Of a DNA stretch of 64,000 bases, positions 57,001 to 64,000 are shown in pieces. Within the stretch, counting starts at the first letter, position 1. Each line of letters opens with the position of its first letter. Where the stretch lies: positions 39,903-103,902 of the forward strand of contig JAVJRN010000020.1 in NCBI GenBank assembly GCA_040218415.1, read 5' to 3'. Source of the stretch: JAVJRN01 sp040218415. GTDB taxonomy: Bacteria > Bacteroidota > Bacteroidia > Cytophagales > Cyclobacteriaceae. Both the position numbers and the translations under genes were made by a program. The notes beneath the pieces were generated by a model. The model was not told where the DNA came from, ran no database searches, and was given only the letters and a program-made list of their open reading frames with translations.

Positions 57001-57397
57001 TTCGTGGCTCTTCCTCTATTATACGAGCCACTGTCTTACTTGCTTTTAATACATTTACTGTATTGCCTATCCGCTTAAATCTGAGATTTACATCTTTTGA
57101 AACGGCTAAAAGAATATTATAAACATTGCTATTTAGTTCGGTCTTGATCGTTACATTTTGGCTGAGCGCTTCTTTGATATCATTTTTATGATAGGAAAAA
57201 TATAGATCAGTCTGGCCTTCAATTATTTCAAATATTTCTTGAACGGAATATTTTCCCTGAATTGGCGGATTTATATCACTCAGCGCTAATGACTGCCCCG
57301 AAGATGAACTTGCTAAAGCTCCAAAAAGTAAAATGAAATGAAAAAACGCAAACCTCATCAGGCATAGTAATATCCGTCCTGAGTTTAATATAATCAT
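54029..57397 (-). CDS. SusC/RagA family TonB-linked outer-membrane transporter with STN domain
   Basis: A 1122-residue SusC-type transporter. After a signal peptide (ATG at 57397; ATG at 57358 gives a neater one) comes an STN domain at about residues 45-100 (EIFEIIEGQTDLYFSYHK), typical of receptors that signal to a FecR anti-sigma factor. A carboxypeptidase-regulatory-like domain is at about 133-215, and LEEVVVVGYGTQKKESITGAV marks the SusC start at about 220. The plug contains AGRLPGLVINARGG and FVIDGV, then the barrel follows. It imports glycan oligomers with SusD. The STN domain fits signalling through the adjacent FecR/ECF pair. Confidence 0.95.
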   Translation of the reverse strand: MIILNSGRILLCLMRFAFFHFILLFGALASSSSGQSLALSDINPPIQGKYSVQEIFEIIEGQTDLYFSYHKNDIKEALSQNVTIKTELNSNVYNILLAVSKDVNLRFKRIGNTVNVLKASKTVARIIEEEPRTIQGKVLDENGEGLPGATLLLQGTSTGTITDVDGSFSLEIPNGRQMLIVSFVGYANKEINVSENETSLVINMTPDLEALEEVVVVGYGTQKKESITGAVARIDSKELTQTRTANVANNLAGRLPGLVINARGGQPGQENMEIFIRGKSTTGDASPLFVIDGVANRGTFERLNPDDIESISVLKDASAAIYGAQAANGVILVTTKRGTRGKPKFNYNNSLSYTQPARRQHLMNSVQYLTWIDEQNERNDRPQIYQNVIEDYENGENDPNVWGDTDWWEATTDQWSPQYQHSLSVSGGSENFKYYVSGQHLYQDAIYKGDAFGFSQNNLRSNIDINATSFLEIGLDLAGRFENSNGRKDQDATEDAIRGIYTMAPFESPYYENGLLRKTSKGNILPSINGLNGNASSKRQVFNNKLSAKLSLDSWVKGLSLEGFAAIDIINRTREELQKPYDNYFLNADGVYDNLRDETGGVTLFQQFDEELSQTYHGRINYSNNFGEHSINAFAAYEQNQVEGQYISASRIDLVSAELPFLFTGANANQDNDGKGLQLARVNYFGRLNYEYAGKYMLEFSIRRDGSQNFPTNTRFGTFPGLSAGWRISEEQFWNSNFIEELKLRGSWGLVGNDRVTNRNGDIASFQYLQLYDIGEGAVFGNVPQLSTGLTPNTVPNPSITWETARKTNIGLDVSLSQGLLDLTIDAFYEERSDILATRNASVPIYSGIQLPNENIGKTKNKGIEFSALHRKKLSNDFQYRIGGQFTYAKNEIVFIDESPFVPAHQRVEGSPIDYLLVYEADGLYQNQEEIDATPHFPDAKPGDVRFVDVNDDGLINAEDRVLLPEGPTPRIVYGINLGVSWKGLELNAFFQGQDGASTIYRPWDINQDAWYFDNRWISEELTPNAESPAAWDMSSSTIQNVSTIWVKKNNFLRIKNVELAYTLPTELTDKLHISNIRVFMSAFNLGFIFDSVKLYDPESRSDTGWYYPQQRMFTTGLSVTF

Positions 57398-57433
57398 TTT
57401 TTATGTTGTTTAAGGGTTGTAAATAGTGGAATG

Positions 57434-58462
57434 CTAAAAAGTGATGTCCACCGAATCGCCCGATATTTTGTACTCAAATTCCCGTACGGTATTTAGGTTG
57501 AGCAAAACACTTTTCAATGTTTCATTCTCGAATTGACCGGTATAAGACCAATCAAGATTATCTGGTCGACTGGCCACAGAAACATGCACACCGTACCACC
57601 TTTCAAGACGAGAAATGACCTCATCAAATGATGCTCCATCAAATATCAACTTGCCGCTCGTCCAACCGAAAACTTTCAACTCGTTAAAAGGAGCAACGAT
57701 AATTTCGTCATCATTATAGCCCAGATTAGCTTGTTGGCCAGGTGTTAATATGGTATCAACATTTGTAGCATTTTTTGTTACTCTGACACTTCCTTCAAGT
57801 AACGCCACCGAATTATTTTGATCTGTATCCACGTTAAATTTGGTTCCTAGCACCTCCACGAAAAAGTCATCAGCACTAACCCTAAAAGGTCTCTGATTGT
57901 CATGTGCTACCTCAAAATAAGCCTCTCCAGTTAAAGTAACATTTCTACTATCGTCAGTAAATTGACTTGGATATTCTATTCGGCTACCAGCGTTCAAATA
58001 AACTTTCGAACCATCACTCAAGACTAGGTGACTTCTTACACCATGTGGGTTTTCTTTAATGATCGTTGAGATCGCTGCGATATCACCAGAACTATTTTCA
58101 AAACCATTGTTAGTATAGAGATAGCTCAATACACCCAATCCGAAAACTAAAAATAGAATGGCAGCAATTCGAGCCCAATATGGCAATGCAAATGCTCGAA
58201 CAGATCGTCTAGTATTCCAATCGTTGGTCTCCAATTTGATCTGGTGGAGAATATTTGCTTTTGATTCTAAATCCGAATCAAACTCGCCAAACCTAATATT
58301 CAAGGCTACACTTTTGGCTTGTAACAAGACTATGCGCTTGTCTGGATTTGAAGTCATCCATTCCGCCCAATAGTTATCCAACGCTGGTGTAGGGTTTACC
58401 ACCCAGCTACGGAAGTCTTCATTGACAAGAAAGTCTTCAATATGGTTTAGCGAGTTTGTCAT
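57434..58462 (-). CDS. FecR family anti-sigma factor
   Basis: A 342-residue protein. The N-terminal cytoplasmic part (residues 1-95) would bind the sigma factor. One membrane helix lies at about 97-116. The periplasmic FecR domain spans about 135-235 (SHLVLSDGSKVYLNAGSRIEYP, GEAYFEV and VLGTKFNV). A C-terminal DUF4974-like domain at about 265-342 receives the signal from the SusC STN domain. It controls the ECF sigma factor encoded upstream. Unusually, a lipoprotein gene lies between sigma and fecR. It precedes susC by 36 bp. Confidence 0.93.
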   Translation of the reverse strand: MTNSLNHIEDFLVNEDFRSWVVNPTPALDNYWAEWMTSNPDKRIVLLQAKSVALNIRFGEFDSDLESKANILHQIKLETNDWNTRRSVRAFALPYWARIAAILFLVFGLGVLSYLYTNNGFENSSGDIAAISTIIKENPHGVRSHLVLSDGSKVYLNAGSRIEYPSQFTDDSRNVTLTGEAYFEVAHDNQRPFRVSADDFFVEVLGTKFNVDTDQNNSVALLEGSVRVTKNATNVDTILTPGQQANLGYNDDEIIVAPFNELKVFGWTSGKLIFDGASFDEVISRLERWYGVHVSVASRPDNLDWSYTGQFENETLKSVLLNLNTVREFEYKISGDSVDITF

Positions 58463-58526
58463 TTAAATGTTTCTTAAGAAATAATACAATGATGGTAGGT
58501 TCTTGGTCAAAAGCTACTGCTTTCCC

Positions 58527-59504
58527 CTACTGATCTTTTTCTTTTAGCGATATTTCATCTATCCAAACATTCAATTCAGATCCATTGAAAGAAGCAAAGT
58601 GCTTGAAGAAAGGACCTGCATTGTCAGCAGTACCATCTTCATATCCTTTATCACCAAAGGTGGTTAGGTCTGTGGTGGTAAATTCATAAGTAAAACTCTT
58701 CCATTCTGTTGTTACTATAATATCATCCACTCCTTCTTCGCCGCTCCAAAATGGCGTATACCAGCCTTCCTTCGGTTCATCATTTTTCACATTTAAAAAA
58801 GTTGCTTCAGATAGGGTGAAAGACTCACTGCCTTTTATATAAAAACTGTACTCATAAGTGGTATTAGACTTTAATGAAACTAAGAATTCGGGACCATTTT
58901 CATGAGGTCTTAACTGAAATTCACCAAACCCAGATTGTGCGGTCATTTTTAACGACTGGGATGTTCCGTTTGCCCCATCTGCGGTTTCAATAGCCACTGA
59001 TGTTGTTCCATCATTAGGTGTCCAAGAAAACCACTTACTCAGTGCGTCTATTTCAGAGTCTTTGTCTTCTAAGCCAAAGACCGTTCTATTGAGCAATTCA
59101 ATAGTACCCACCTGCAAGTCCAACGTATCAGCATCAGTAGCTTCATCCGCGGATCTGGTAATTGTCAAAATTACGCGAACCTGACCTACTTGCTCTGACC
59201 ATGTAACAGTTGCTACAGAATCTGAAGTTGACGAAGGTCCTCCTTCAAAGGTCCACTGCCTACTAGCTGGATTTCCCGTGCTATTGTCAGCAAACGATAC
59301 TGATTGATTTGCTTTGATTCTACGCCCATCTATGGAATTGGCATCACTTATAAAAGCAATCGCAGATACGTCAATCTTAGCCCTAAGATTACTCAATACA
59401 GGATCGGTGATTTCTGGATCATCGCCATCGCAACTAGTCATTAACATCGATGCACTCATCAGTGCAACTAAAAATAAAATTGAATATAATTTTCTCTTCA
59501 TCAT
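58527..59504 (-). CDS. PKD/CBM-like surface lipoprotein of the PUL
   Basis: A 325-residue lipoprotein with a lipobox LMTSC (Cys25). A PKD-like domain at about residues 60-130 contains VSFADNSTGNPASRQWTFEGG and VRVILTITRS. A beta-sandwich at about 135-325 resembles a carbohydrate-binding module (WFSWTPNDGTTSVAIETADG, FQLRPHENGPEF and a closing FNGSELNVWIDEISL). It likely binds the glycan at the cell surface, like SusE/SusF proteins. It sits between the sigma and fecR genes, where no gene is normally found, and has its own putative promoter element (59535-59561). Either of two ATG codons (59504, 59501) may be used. Confidence 0.75.
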   Translation of the reverse strand: MMKRKLYSILFLVALMSASMLMTSCDGDDPEITDPVLSNLRAKIDVSAIAFISDANSIDGRRIKANQSVSFADNSTGNPASRQWTFEGGPSSTSDSVATVTWSEQVGQVRVILTITRSADEATDADTLDLQVGTIELLNRTVFGLEDKDSEIDALSKWFSWTPNDGTTSVAIETADGANGTSQSLKMTAQSGFGEFQLRPHENGPEFLVSLKSNTTYEYSFYIKGSESFTLSEATFLNVKNDEPKEGWYTPFWSGEEGVDDIIVTTEWKSFTYEFTTTDLTTFGDKGYEDGTADNAGPFFKHFASFNGSELNVWIDEISLKEKDQ

Positions 59505-59534
59505 CTTTAAATATTTTTTGTACTACAGAGGGAT

Positions 59535-59561
59535 AGGGCAACAACATTAGAAATGACATCA
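59535..59561 (-). promoter_or_regulatory. Putative ECF-type promoter, site A (before the PKD/CBM lipoprotein)
   Basis: Minus-strand TGATGTCATT (59561-59552), 14 bases, then CCT (59537-59535), ending 30 nt before the ATG. The 213-bp gap between the sigma gene and this lipoprotein gene is long enough to hold a promoter. Confidence 0.5.
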
Positions 59562-59717
59562 CATTATTTTAGAAAAAAAGAAATAACTGCGCCCATCAAC
59601 TTATCACCTACGTTTTGGAATCACCTATCTCGATGTTAGTGTTCTCTGATGAATGAAAAGCGAGGGGGAGATTTAGAAACTTGGAATAGAAAACGATGTA
59701 TCAGGCAATGGCACTTA

Positions 59718-60356
59718 CTACATTGAAGTGAAATTATTTTCTTCACTCCGAAGGAGGCTAAATAAGAAGTCGGTTAAAAGCAGCGTATGAGTCATCCCCT
59801 TTCTCAGTGATTTCAACGCTTTATACAACAAATTTCGAACTGATTTGACATTATCAAAACCTAGCACTTCTTGAATTTCCGTGTAACTCAAGTTTTCGTA
59901 ATAAAAATGATAAATGATTTCACGGTATTTTGGGGACAATTCTTGAATCGCTAATTGAAGTTTTTGCAAGTCTTCTTTCTCCAAATCATTGGTAATGATT
60001 TCATCCTCTACTGATACCGTAATTTCAAAGCTCTTACTTACATCGAACTCCTGGTTCTTTAACTCTTTATCCCTTAGACGAATAATTTTTCTTCTGAAAG
60101 CATTGTACAAATAAGGCAAAATCCTGTCCGTTGGGGATAGAAAGGAACTGCGTCTTCTCAACTCAATAAACAGTTCTTGGATAGCATCTTCTACTATGGC
60201 AATATGAGAAGTAAATTGTCGACCATAATTGTATAACCGATCGAAATATTGCTGATAGATAAAATCAAATGCAGCGTCGTTACCATGACGAAACAAATCC
60301 CATAGCTCCCCATCGGTAAGCTCATCCATTGACTCATGATCAATTCTATTTATCAT
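59718..60356 (-). CDS. ECF RNA polymerase sigma-70 factor (PUL regulator)
   Basis: A 212-residue ECF sigma factor. Region 2 covers about residues 20-90 (AAFDFIYQQYFDRLYNYGRQF). Region 4 covers about 130-190 (ELSPKYREIIYHFYYENLSYTEIQEVLGF and the following recognition helix). It lacks extra C-terminal domains. With the FecR protein and the STN-bearing SusC it forms the usual Bacteroidota trans-envelope switch: glycan uptake by SusC relieves FecR and frees the sigma factor to transcribe the locus. A TAnnTTTG element lies about 32 bp upstream, so its own basal expression is probably by the primary sigma factor. Confidence 0.93.
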   Translation of the reverse strand: MINRIDHESMDELTDGELWDLFRHGNDAAFDFIYQQYFDRLYNYGRQFTSHIAIVEDAIQELFIELRRRSSFLSPTDRILPYLYNAFRRKIIRLRDKELKNQEFDVSKSFEITVSVEDEIITNDLEKEDLQKLQLAIQELSPKYREIIYHFYYENLSYTEIQEVLGFDNVKSVRNLLYKALKSLRKGMTHTLLLTDFLFSLLRSEENNFTSM

Positions 60357-60387
60357 TTAATTTTTAGCCATATCAAATATGCACAAG

Positions 60388-60395
60388 CAAAAGTA
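60388..60395 (-). promoter_or_regulatory. Candidate -7 element of the ECF sigma gene
   Basis: Minus-strand TACTTTTG fits TAnnTTTG exactly, 31 bp before the ATG. The upstream region is T-rich but the -33 TTTG is not at the ideal distance. Confidence 0.4.
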
Positions 60396-60688
60396 TCATT
60401 GTTCCCAAAACAATAGTGTTGTCAGCAAATCAATTTCCCAAGTAGCTAATCTTTTATTAACATCAAGAACACTCATCAAATAATGAATTCTTAAAATCGA
60501 TAGCTAAAAGAAGGTTTAAGTATTGATGACTCCTGATTGAATAAGTCAAATATCTAATCACGGAAAAGCAAAATCCTCCATCAATTACAATACTATGGAA
60601 ATTTCATAATAATCATAGTGTACGTTTTTGATTCTAATAATTTTTTAGCGTGCTACGACTCCTTGTTTAGGAAATTATCAAAAAAAAA

Positions 60689-60715
60689 TGATGTCATTTC
60701 AGATAGCAATGTCCT
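60689..60715 (+). promoter_or_regulatory. Putative ECF-type promoter, site B (before the T9SS repeat protein)
   Basis: Plus-strand TGATGTCATT (60689-60698), 14 bases, then CCT (60713-60715), ending 23 nt before the ATG. The same boxes and spacing occur at sites A and C in the facing PUL. Confidence 0.5.
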
Positions 60716-60738
60716 AGTATACCAAAACCTAAACAATT

Positions 60739-63735
60739 ATGAAAAAACTTTATTCGCAAAAGTATCTGCAGTTGATACTTACTTTTTCAATGAGTTTTCT
60801 ATTGTCTTTTGTTTCGATAGGACAAACCTCATTCTATAACGATGCTGTAAGCAGTGGAACCATCTGGCATAGCAATGGTGCCGAGATCACTAATCCTCTC
60901 AATAACAGCGATAACTCATCCTCCACGGTAATCTCCAACAATGGAGCAGGATCTTGGGAAGAGACACAGATATTTCCAGACACTTACACCATTAGTAACG
61001 GAGATAAGCTCTACATCTCTTTTTACAATCCAAACGGAGCAAGTGGTTGGCAACTGAAAATGTCGCTATCCACAACTGGTGAAAATGCTTACATCGGTGA
61101 TTATAGTCATGACGCTGGCGCAGGAAGTACATGGGTAGAAAGCGTGATTGACCTCTCGGCTTACGATGGTGAGGATTTGTCAAAAATTACCATTTATCCA
61201 GCTGCGGGTGAAGCCATAGTGATTTATTACGATAACATCTTGATAAAGTCAAACTCGTCTAATACTTCCCAAACTCCAATTTATGAAGACGCAGTAAGCA
61301 GTGGCACTATCTGGCATAGCAATGGAGCAGAGATTGCAAATCCGCTAAGCAATAGTGACAACTCATCTTCCATCGTAATCGCCAATAATGGAGCGGGTGG
61401 TTGGGAAGAGACACAGATATTTCCAAACACATACACAATTAGCACCGGAGATAAACTCTACATCTCTTTTAATAACCCTAATGGCGCAAGTGGTTGGCAA
61501 CTAAAAATGTCGCTATCTACGACTGGAGAAAATGCTTACATCGGTGATTACAATCATGATGCTGGTGCAAATAGCACTTGGGTAGAAACCAGCATTGATC
61601 TTTCATCTTATGACGGTGAAGATTTGACTAAAATCACCATATATCCAGCCGCAGGAGAAGCGAAATCTGTCAATTATGACAATATCTATATTCAGCCAAC
61701 TACAGCAACATCAAGTAGCGAACTATTCACCGAAACAGCTGCTGCCGGGTTGTGGCATAGTGATGGTAATACTATTGGTAATCCAATTACAGATGCGATT
61801 AACTATTCGTCGACTTCTATCATCAATAATGGTACATCTGGCTGGAGAGACACACAGTGGTTTCCTGGCTACACCATTCAAGCCTCAGATCGCTTCTACA
61901 TTTCGTTTTACAATCCCAATGGTGCTTCTCAATGGCAACTAAGAATGGACTTAAGCACAACCGGAGCTTTCACGCAAATCAATAATCAGGACTATAATCA
62001 TCATAGCAACGCGGTTTCTGGTTGGGTAGAAGTGAGTGTTGACCTAAGTGCTTACAACGGAGAAAAAGTAACTAAAATCCAACTTTATTCATCAGCAGGA
62101 GAAGCGAAATCCATCTACTTCGACAATGTTTATTTCAACACCAGTTCTCAGCAATCAAATAACTGGGTAGGAACGAGTTCAACTGATTGGTCAACCTCAG
62201 GAAACTGGGAAGGAAATTATGTCCCATCATCTTTGAGTAATGTAACGATCAATACAAGTTCTAACTCGCCTCAGATTTCGGGAGATGTATCTTTAAATAA
62301 CCTTAACTTAAGTGCCGATCTTACTGTAAACTCAGGTAGTCTTACTATCAATGGAGACATGAGCGGAAATGGAACCCTGACCGTTGAATCAGGCGCCTCA
62401 CTCCTTACTATGGATGGCAAAACAACTAATAAGGTAACTATCAAGAAAAATACGCGCTATGCCGACGGGAAATACAGCTTTGTCGGCTCACCTGTGGCTC
62501 AAAACAGCAGTATCACAGGAAGCGATCTCGGATCTACAGTCTACACTTATGATGAATCGCAAACTTATAACGTGCAAGGAGGTGACCGATGGGTCGATGC
62601 ATCTTCTATGGAACTGAAACCGGGCACTGGCTATGCACAAGCCTTTCAAAAAGAATTGATTTTTGAGGGCGTTCCTAATGACGGATCAATTACCGTCTCT
62701 GATCTAAGTTATACCGCTGGAACAGCAAATGAACAAGGTTGGAACTTGATCAGCAATCCTTATCCTGCGGCTATCGATGTGACCAAATTTCTAGCTGCTA
62801 ATACGAGCAATATTGACAATGCCGTTTACTTATGGGATGATGGCGGTTCTGAAACCAGAGCTGCAAGTAATGCTGATTATCTATCTGTCAATACGATTGG
62901 ATCTACGTCCGGAAATAATGGAGGATCATTTAATGGTTATCTCGGCTCCATGCAGGGCTTCTTTATAAAGCTTTCCTCTGTGGGCACGTCATCAGTAGTA
63001 TTCAGCGAAGACATGAGAGTAACCGCTAATAATGCTGATGCTAACTTTTTTAGAAAAGATATAGAACCACCGACAAACATCAAATTGGCACTAAAATCCT
63101 CCAACGGTTCTTACAATGAACTGCTCATTGGCTTACGTGAAGATGCGACTGTAGGTGTGGATAGAAAATATGATGCTTCTAAGTTTATAAGCAATTCAAA
63201 TTTTCAATTCTATAGCTACATCAATGATAGCAAATACACCATTCAAGGCTTACCCCTCCTCGAAGGAGCATCCACTGCGCTAGGCTATGATTTGGATAAA
63301 GCTGCTGATCTTGAAATATCCATTAAAGAAATGACTGGTATTGAAAATGGAATGACCTTTTTCCTTACTGATAAAATCACAAATAAGGTTTACGATTTAA
63401 ATGAAACCTCCTCTTTGAATTTTTCAAGTGTCGCAGGTTCAGATCAAAATAGGTTTGTGTTGAATTATGGTGTTTCCTCAGATATTTTATCCTCAAAAAT
63501 CGACCTCAGAACGCCAATATATAGATTTCAAGACGGTGTACTTACAGTGAATTTTTCAGAAGAACTGTCCATTATTGGATACTCCGTTTATGACTTATCA
63601 GGAAAAATTTTGTCCAAAAATCAAGAGAGGCAAAATCTTTCCGAATTGCATCTTGCTATTCCGCATTCTGGGATTAACATAGTGAAGATCGTCACCGAAA
63701 AAGGCACTTTCACCAAAAAATTCATTTTTAAATAA
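60739..63735 (+). CDS. T9SS cargo with three carbohydrate-binding-like repeats
   Basis: A 998-residue protein with a signal peptide ending in SIGQ (about residue 29). Three repeats of 148-149 residues follow (about 31-470). Each has G-x-x-W-H-S-x-G, W-x-x-T-Q-x-F-P, Y-I-S-F-x-N-P-N-G-A-S and W-Q-L-(K/R)-M, and ends in a Y/F-x-D-N strand. Several invariant Trp and Asn residues and a beta-rich make-up fit a carbohydrate-binding module. Residues 475-560 form a short beta-solenoid-like part, and about 560-900 is a region common in T9SS proteins (GWNLISNPYPAAID). The end (about 925-998) is a T9SS type A sorting domain (YDLSGKIL, GINIVKI, KKFIFK). It is probably a secreted or surface glycan-binding partner of the facing PUL. 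Confidence 0.8.
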   Translation: MKKLYSQKYLQLILTFSMSFLLSFVSIGQTSFYNDAVSSGTIWHSNGAEITNPLNNSDNSSSTVISNNGAGSWEETQIFPDTYTISNGDKLYISFYNPNGASGWQLKMSLSTTGENAYIGDYSHDAGAGSTWVESVIDLSAYDGEDLSKITIYPAAGEAIVIYYDNILIKSNSSNTSQTPIYEDAVSSGTIWHSNGAEIANPLSNSDNSSSIVIANNGAGGWEETQIFPNTYTISTGDKLYISFNNPNGASGWQLKMSLSTTGENAYIGDYNHDAGANSTWVETSIDLSSYDGEDLTKITIYPAAGEAKSVNYDNIYIQPTTATSSSELFTETAAAGLWHSDGNTIGNPITDAINYSSTSIINNGTSGWRDTQWFPGYTIQASDRFYISFYNPNGASQWQLRMDLSTTGAFTQINNQDYNHHSNAVSGWVEVSVDLSAYNGEKVTKIQLYSSAGEAKSIYFDNVYFNTSSQQSNNWVGTSSTDWSTSGNWEGNYVPSSLSNVTINTSSNSPQISGDVSLNNLNLSADLTVNSGSLTINGDMSGNGTLTVESGASLLTMDGKTTNKVTIKKNTRYADGKYSFVGSPVAQNSSITGSDLGSTVYTYDESQTYNVQGGDRWVDASSMELKPGTGYAQAFQKELIFEGVPNDGSITVSDLSYTAGTANEQGWNLISNPYPAAIDVTKFLAANTSNIDNAVYLWDDGGSETRAASNADYLSVNTIGSTSGNNGGSFNGYLGSMQGFFIKLSSVGTSSVVFSEDMRVTANNADANFFRKDIEPPTNIKLALKSSNGSYNELLIGLREDATVGVDRKYDASKFISNSNFQFYSYINDSKYTIQGLPLLEGASTALGYDLDKAADLEISIKEMTGIENGMTFFLTDKITNKVYDLNETSSLNFSSVAGSDQNRFVLNYGVSSDILSSKIDLRTPIYRFQDGVLTVNFSEELSIIGYSVYDLSGKILSKNQERQNLSELHLAIPHSGINIVKIVTEKGTFTKKFIFK
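60835..62148 (+). repeat. Three tandem in-frame repeats (period 447 then 444 bp)
   Basis: Repeat units begin at about 60835, 61282 and 61726. Units 1 and 2 are still closely similar at the DNA level over hundreds of bases, while unit 3 is conserved mainly in protein. This points to an old duplication and a recent second one (or gene conversion between units 1 and 2). Confidence 0.85.
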
Positions 63736-63747
63736 TCAATCTTGATC

Positions 63748-63873
63748 ATGAAAAAACTACATATAATAAGTACTCTTTTCCTCGTCCTATTTGCAGTAAT
63801 ACCTGCCTTAGCACAAGGAGCTCCTCCAGCAACACCTATTGATGGTGGGTTATCATTGTTATTATTAACTTGA
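63748..63873 (+). pseudogene. Small PID-motif exported protein, apparently truncated
   Basis: A 41-residue frame with a signal peptide (MKKLHIISTLFLVLF...ALAQ) followed by GAPPATPIDGGLSLLLLT and a stop. Small Bacteroidota proteins with this shape normally continue after PIDGG(L/I)SLL into a hydrophobic segment and a short basic tail (the PID-CTERM-like sorting region). Here the frame stops five residues after the Ser. An IS630-like transposase begins 48 bp downstream, so an insertion most likely removed the end. It starts 12 bp after the T9SS repeat gene and may be cotranscribed with it. Confidence 0.55.
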
Positions 63874-64000
63874 CGGTAATAAAGCTATAGAATATAGGTA
63901 ATTTTGTTTATTTTTGCGTTATGAACAAAACAGACTTTAGGACACTTTCATCTGAGGAAAGGCTTGCGAGCAGGAAAGCTGCAATGCGTATGCTGAATAA
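63865..64000 (+). mobile_element. Left end of a probable IS630-like insertion sequence (runs off the window)
   Basis: From about 63866 the sequence no longer fits the small exported protein and leads into a transposase-like frame. The junction is at a TA dinucleotide (TTATTA/ACTTGACGG), the target preferred by IS630 elements. The right end and terminal repeats are outside the window, so the boundary is inferred. Confidence 0.4.
63921..64000 (+). CDS. IS630-family-like transposase (N-terminal 26 codons only)
   Basis: The frame opens at ATG 63921 and is still open at the window end. The visible start (MNKTDFRTLSSEERLASRKA) and the following AMRMLNK look like the first helices of the helix-turn-helix domain that begins many IS630-type transposases. 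A short leader of about 48 bp between the presumed element end and the ATG fits a compact insertion sequence. Only 26 codons are available, so another helix-turn-helix protein cannot be excluded. Confidence 0.45.
   Translation, partial: MNKTDFRTLSSEERLASRKAAMRMLN

Larger units (their letters stand above)
60357..60738. other. 382-bp divergent regulatory region
   Basis: The region lies between the ECF sigma gene (minus) and the T9SS repeat protein (plus). It holds a primary-sigma -7 element for the sigma gene (60388-60395) and the bipartite element for the plus-strand gene (60689-60715). A partial match to the first box, TGATGTTAAT on the minus strand (60465-60456), lies about 100 bp before the sigma gene without the CCT box. 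I see no other gene. Confidence 0.5.

Noticed and set aside
60618..60839. Open frame of 73 codons upstream of the T9SS repeat protein
   Set aside because: It runs over the putative promoter and into the signal peptide of the real gene in another frame; no recognisable features.
60835..62148. CRISPR-like array
   Set aside because: The repeats are 444-447 bp in-frame protein repeats without spacers; no CRISPR array is visible anywhere in the window.

Overview
The window comes from a Bacteroidota chromosome, most likely a marine gliding or surface-associated member of the Cytophagales. The evidence is: SusC/SusD pairs, FecR plus an ECF sigma factor, DUF4249 lipoproteins beside a TonB-dependent receptor, type IX secretion (T9SS) C-terminal sorting domains, gldA/gldF/gldG, Bacteroidota-style TAnnTTTG promoter elements, AT-rich DNA and starts without Shine-Dalgarno sites. 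I could not name a genus.

Layout. (1) 1-8143, plus strand: the end of an exopolysaccharide locus. It encodes an acetyltransferase tail, a sulfotransferase, a family 2 glycosyltransferase, a 4-ketoreductase-type epimerase, a small phosphoglycosyl transferase, the GDP-L-fucose pathway (gmd, fcl), a membrane-bound FlaA1/CapD-type nucleotide-sugar dehydratase and a YjbH-like outer-membrane protein. Together they suggest a fucose-containing, possibly sulfated and acetylated glycan. It is followed by a SRAP-family protein (8172-8876) lacking the catalytic Cys2. (2) 8931-17234: four tandem paralogues with TPR, beta-propeller and OmpA domains, the architecture of the T9SS protein PorE. (3) 17286-25263: a FabH-like synthase, an unknown protein, a MORN-repeat protein, a lipoprotein hydrolase, a small lipoprotein and a 1133-residue BNR/cadherin T9SS cargo. 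(4) 25592-31536, minus strand: a TonB-dependent receptor followed by three DUF4249 lipoproteins. (5) 31834-42705: housekeeping genes (rsmE, tex, a TlpA-like thioredoxin, glycerate kinase, an arginase-family hydrolase, sixA, topA, dnaN). (6) 42770-46988, minus strand: gldA-gldF-gldG plus a DUF4340-like gene. (7) 47076-48386: a short-chain dehydrogenase and an FMN reductase. (8) 48674-60356, minus strand: a polysaccharide utilisation locus (PUL) reading ECF sigma factor, PKD/CBM lipoprotein, FecR, SusC, SusD, GH144-like endoglucanase, GH35-like glycosidase. A 998-residue T9SS protein with three carbohydrate-binding-like repeats diverges from it. (9) 63748-64000: a small PID-motif protein apparently cut by an IS630-like element that runs off the window.

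The strongest new signal is a bipartite element, TGATGTCATT-N14-CCT. It occurs three times, each in the sense direction and 22-30 nt upstream of a start codon: before the PKD/CBM lipoprotein, before the divergent T9SS repeat protein and before the GH35-like enzyme. It is a candidate promoter for the PUL's own ECF sigma factor. If so, it ties the T9SS repeat protein into the same regulon as the SusCD system and indicates that the GH35-like gene starts at a GTG (50329) rather than the upstream ATG.

All calls were made by reading sequence and translations. No database or structure search was run.
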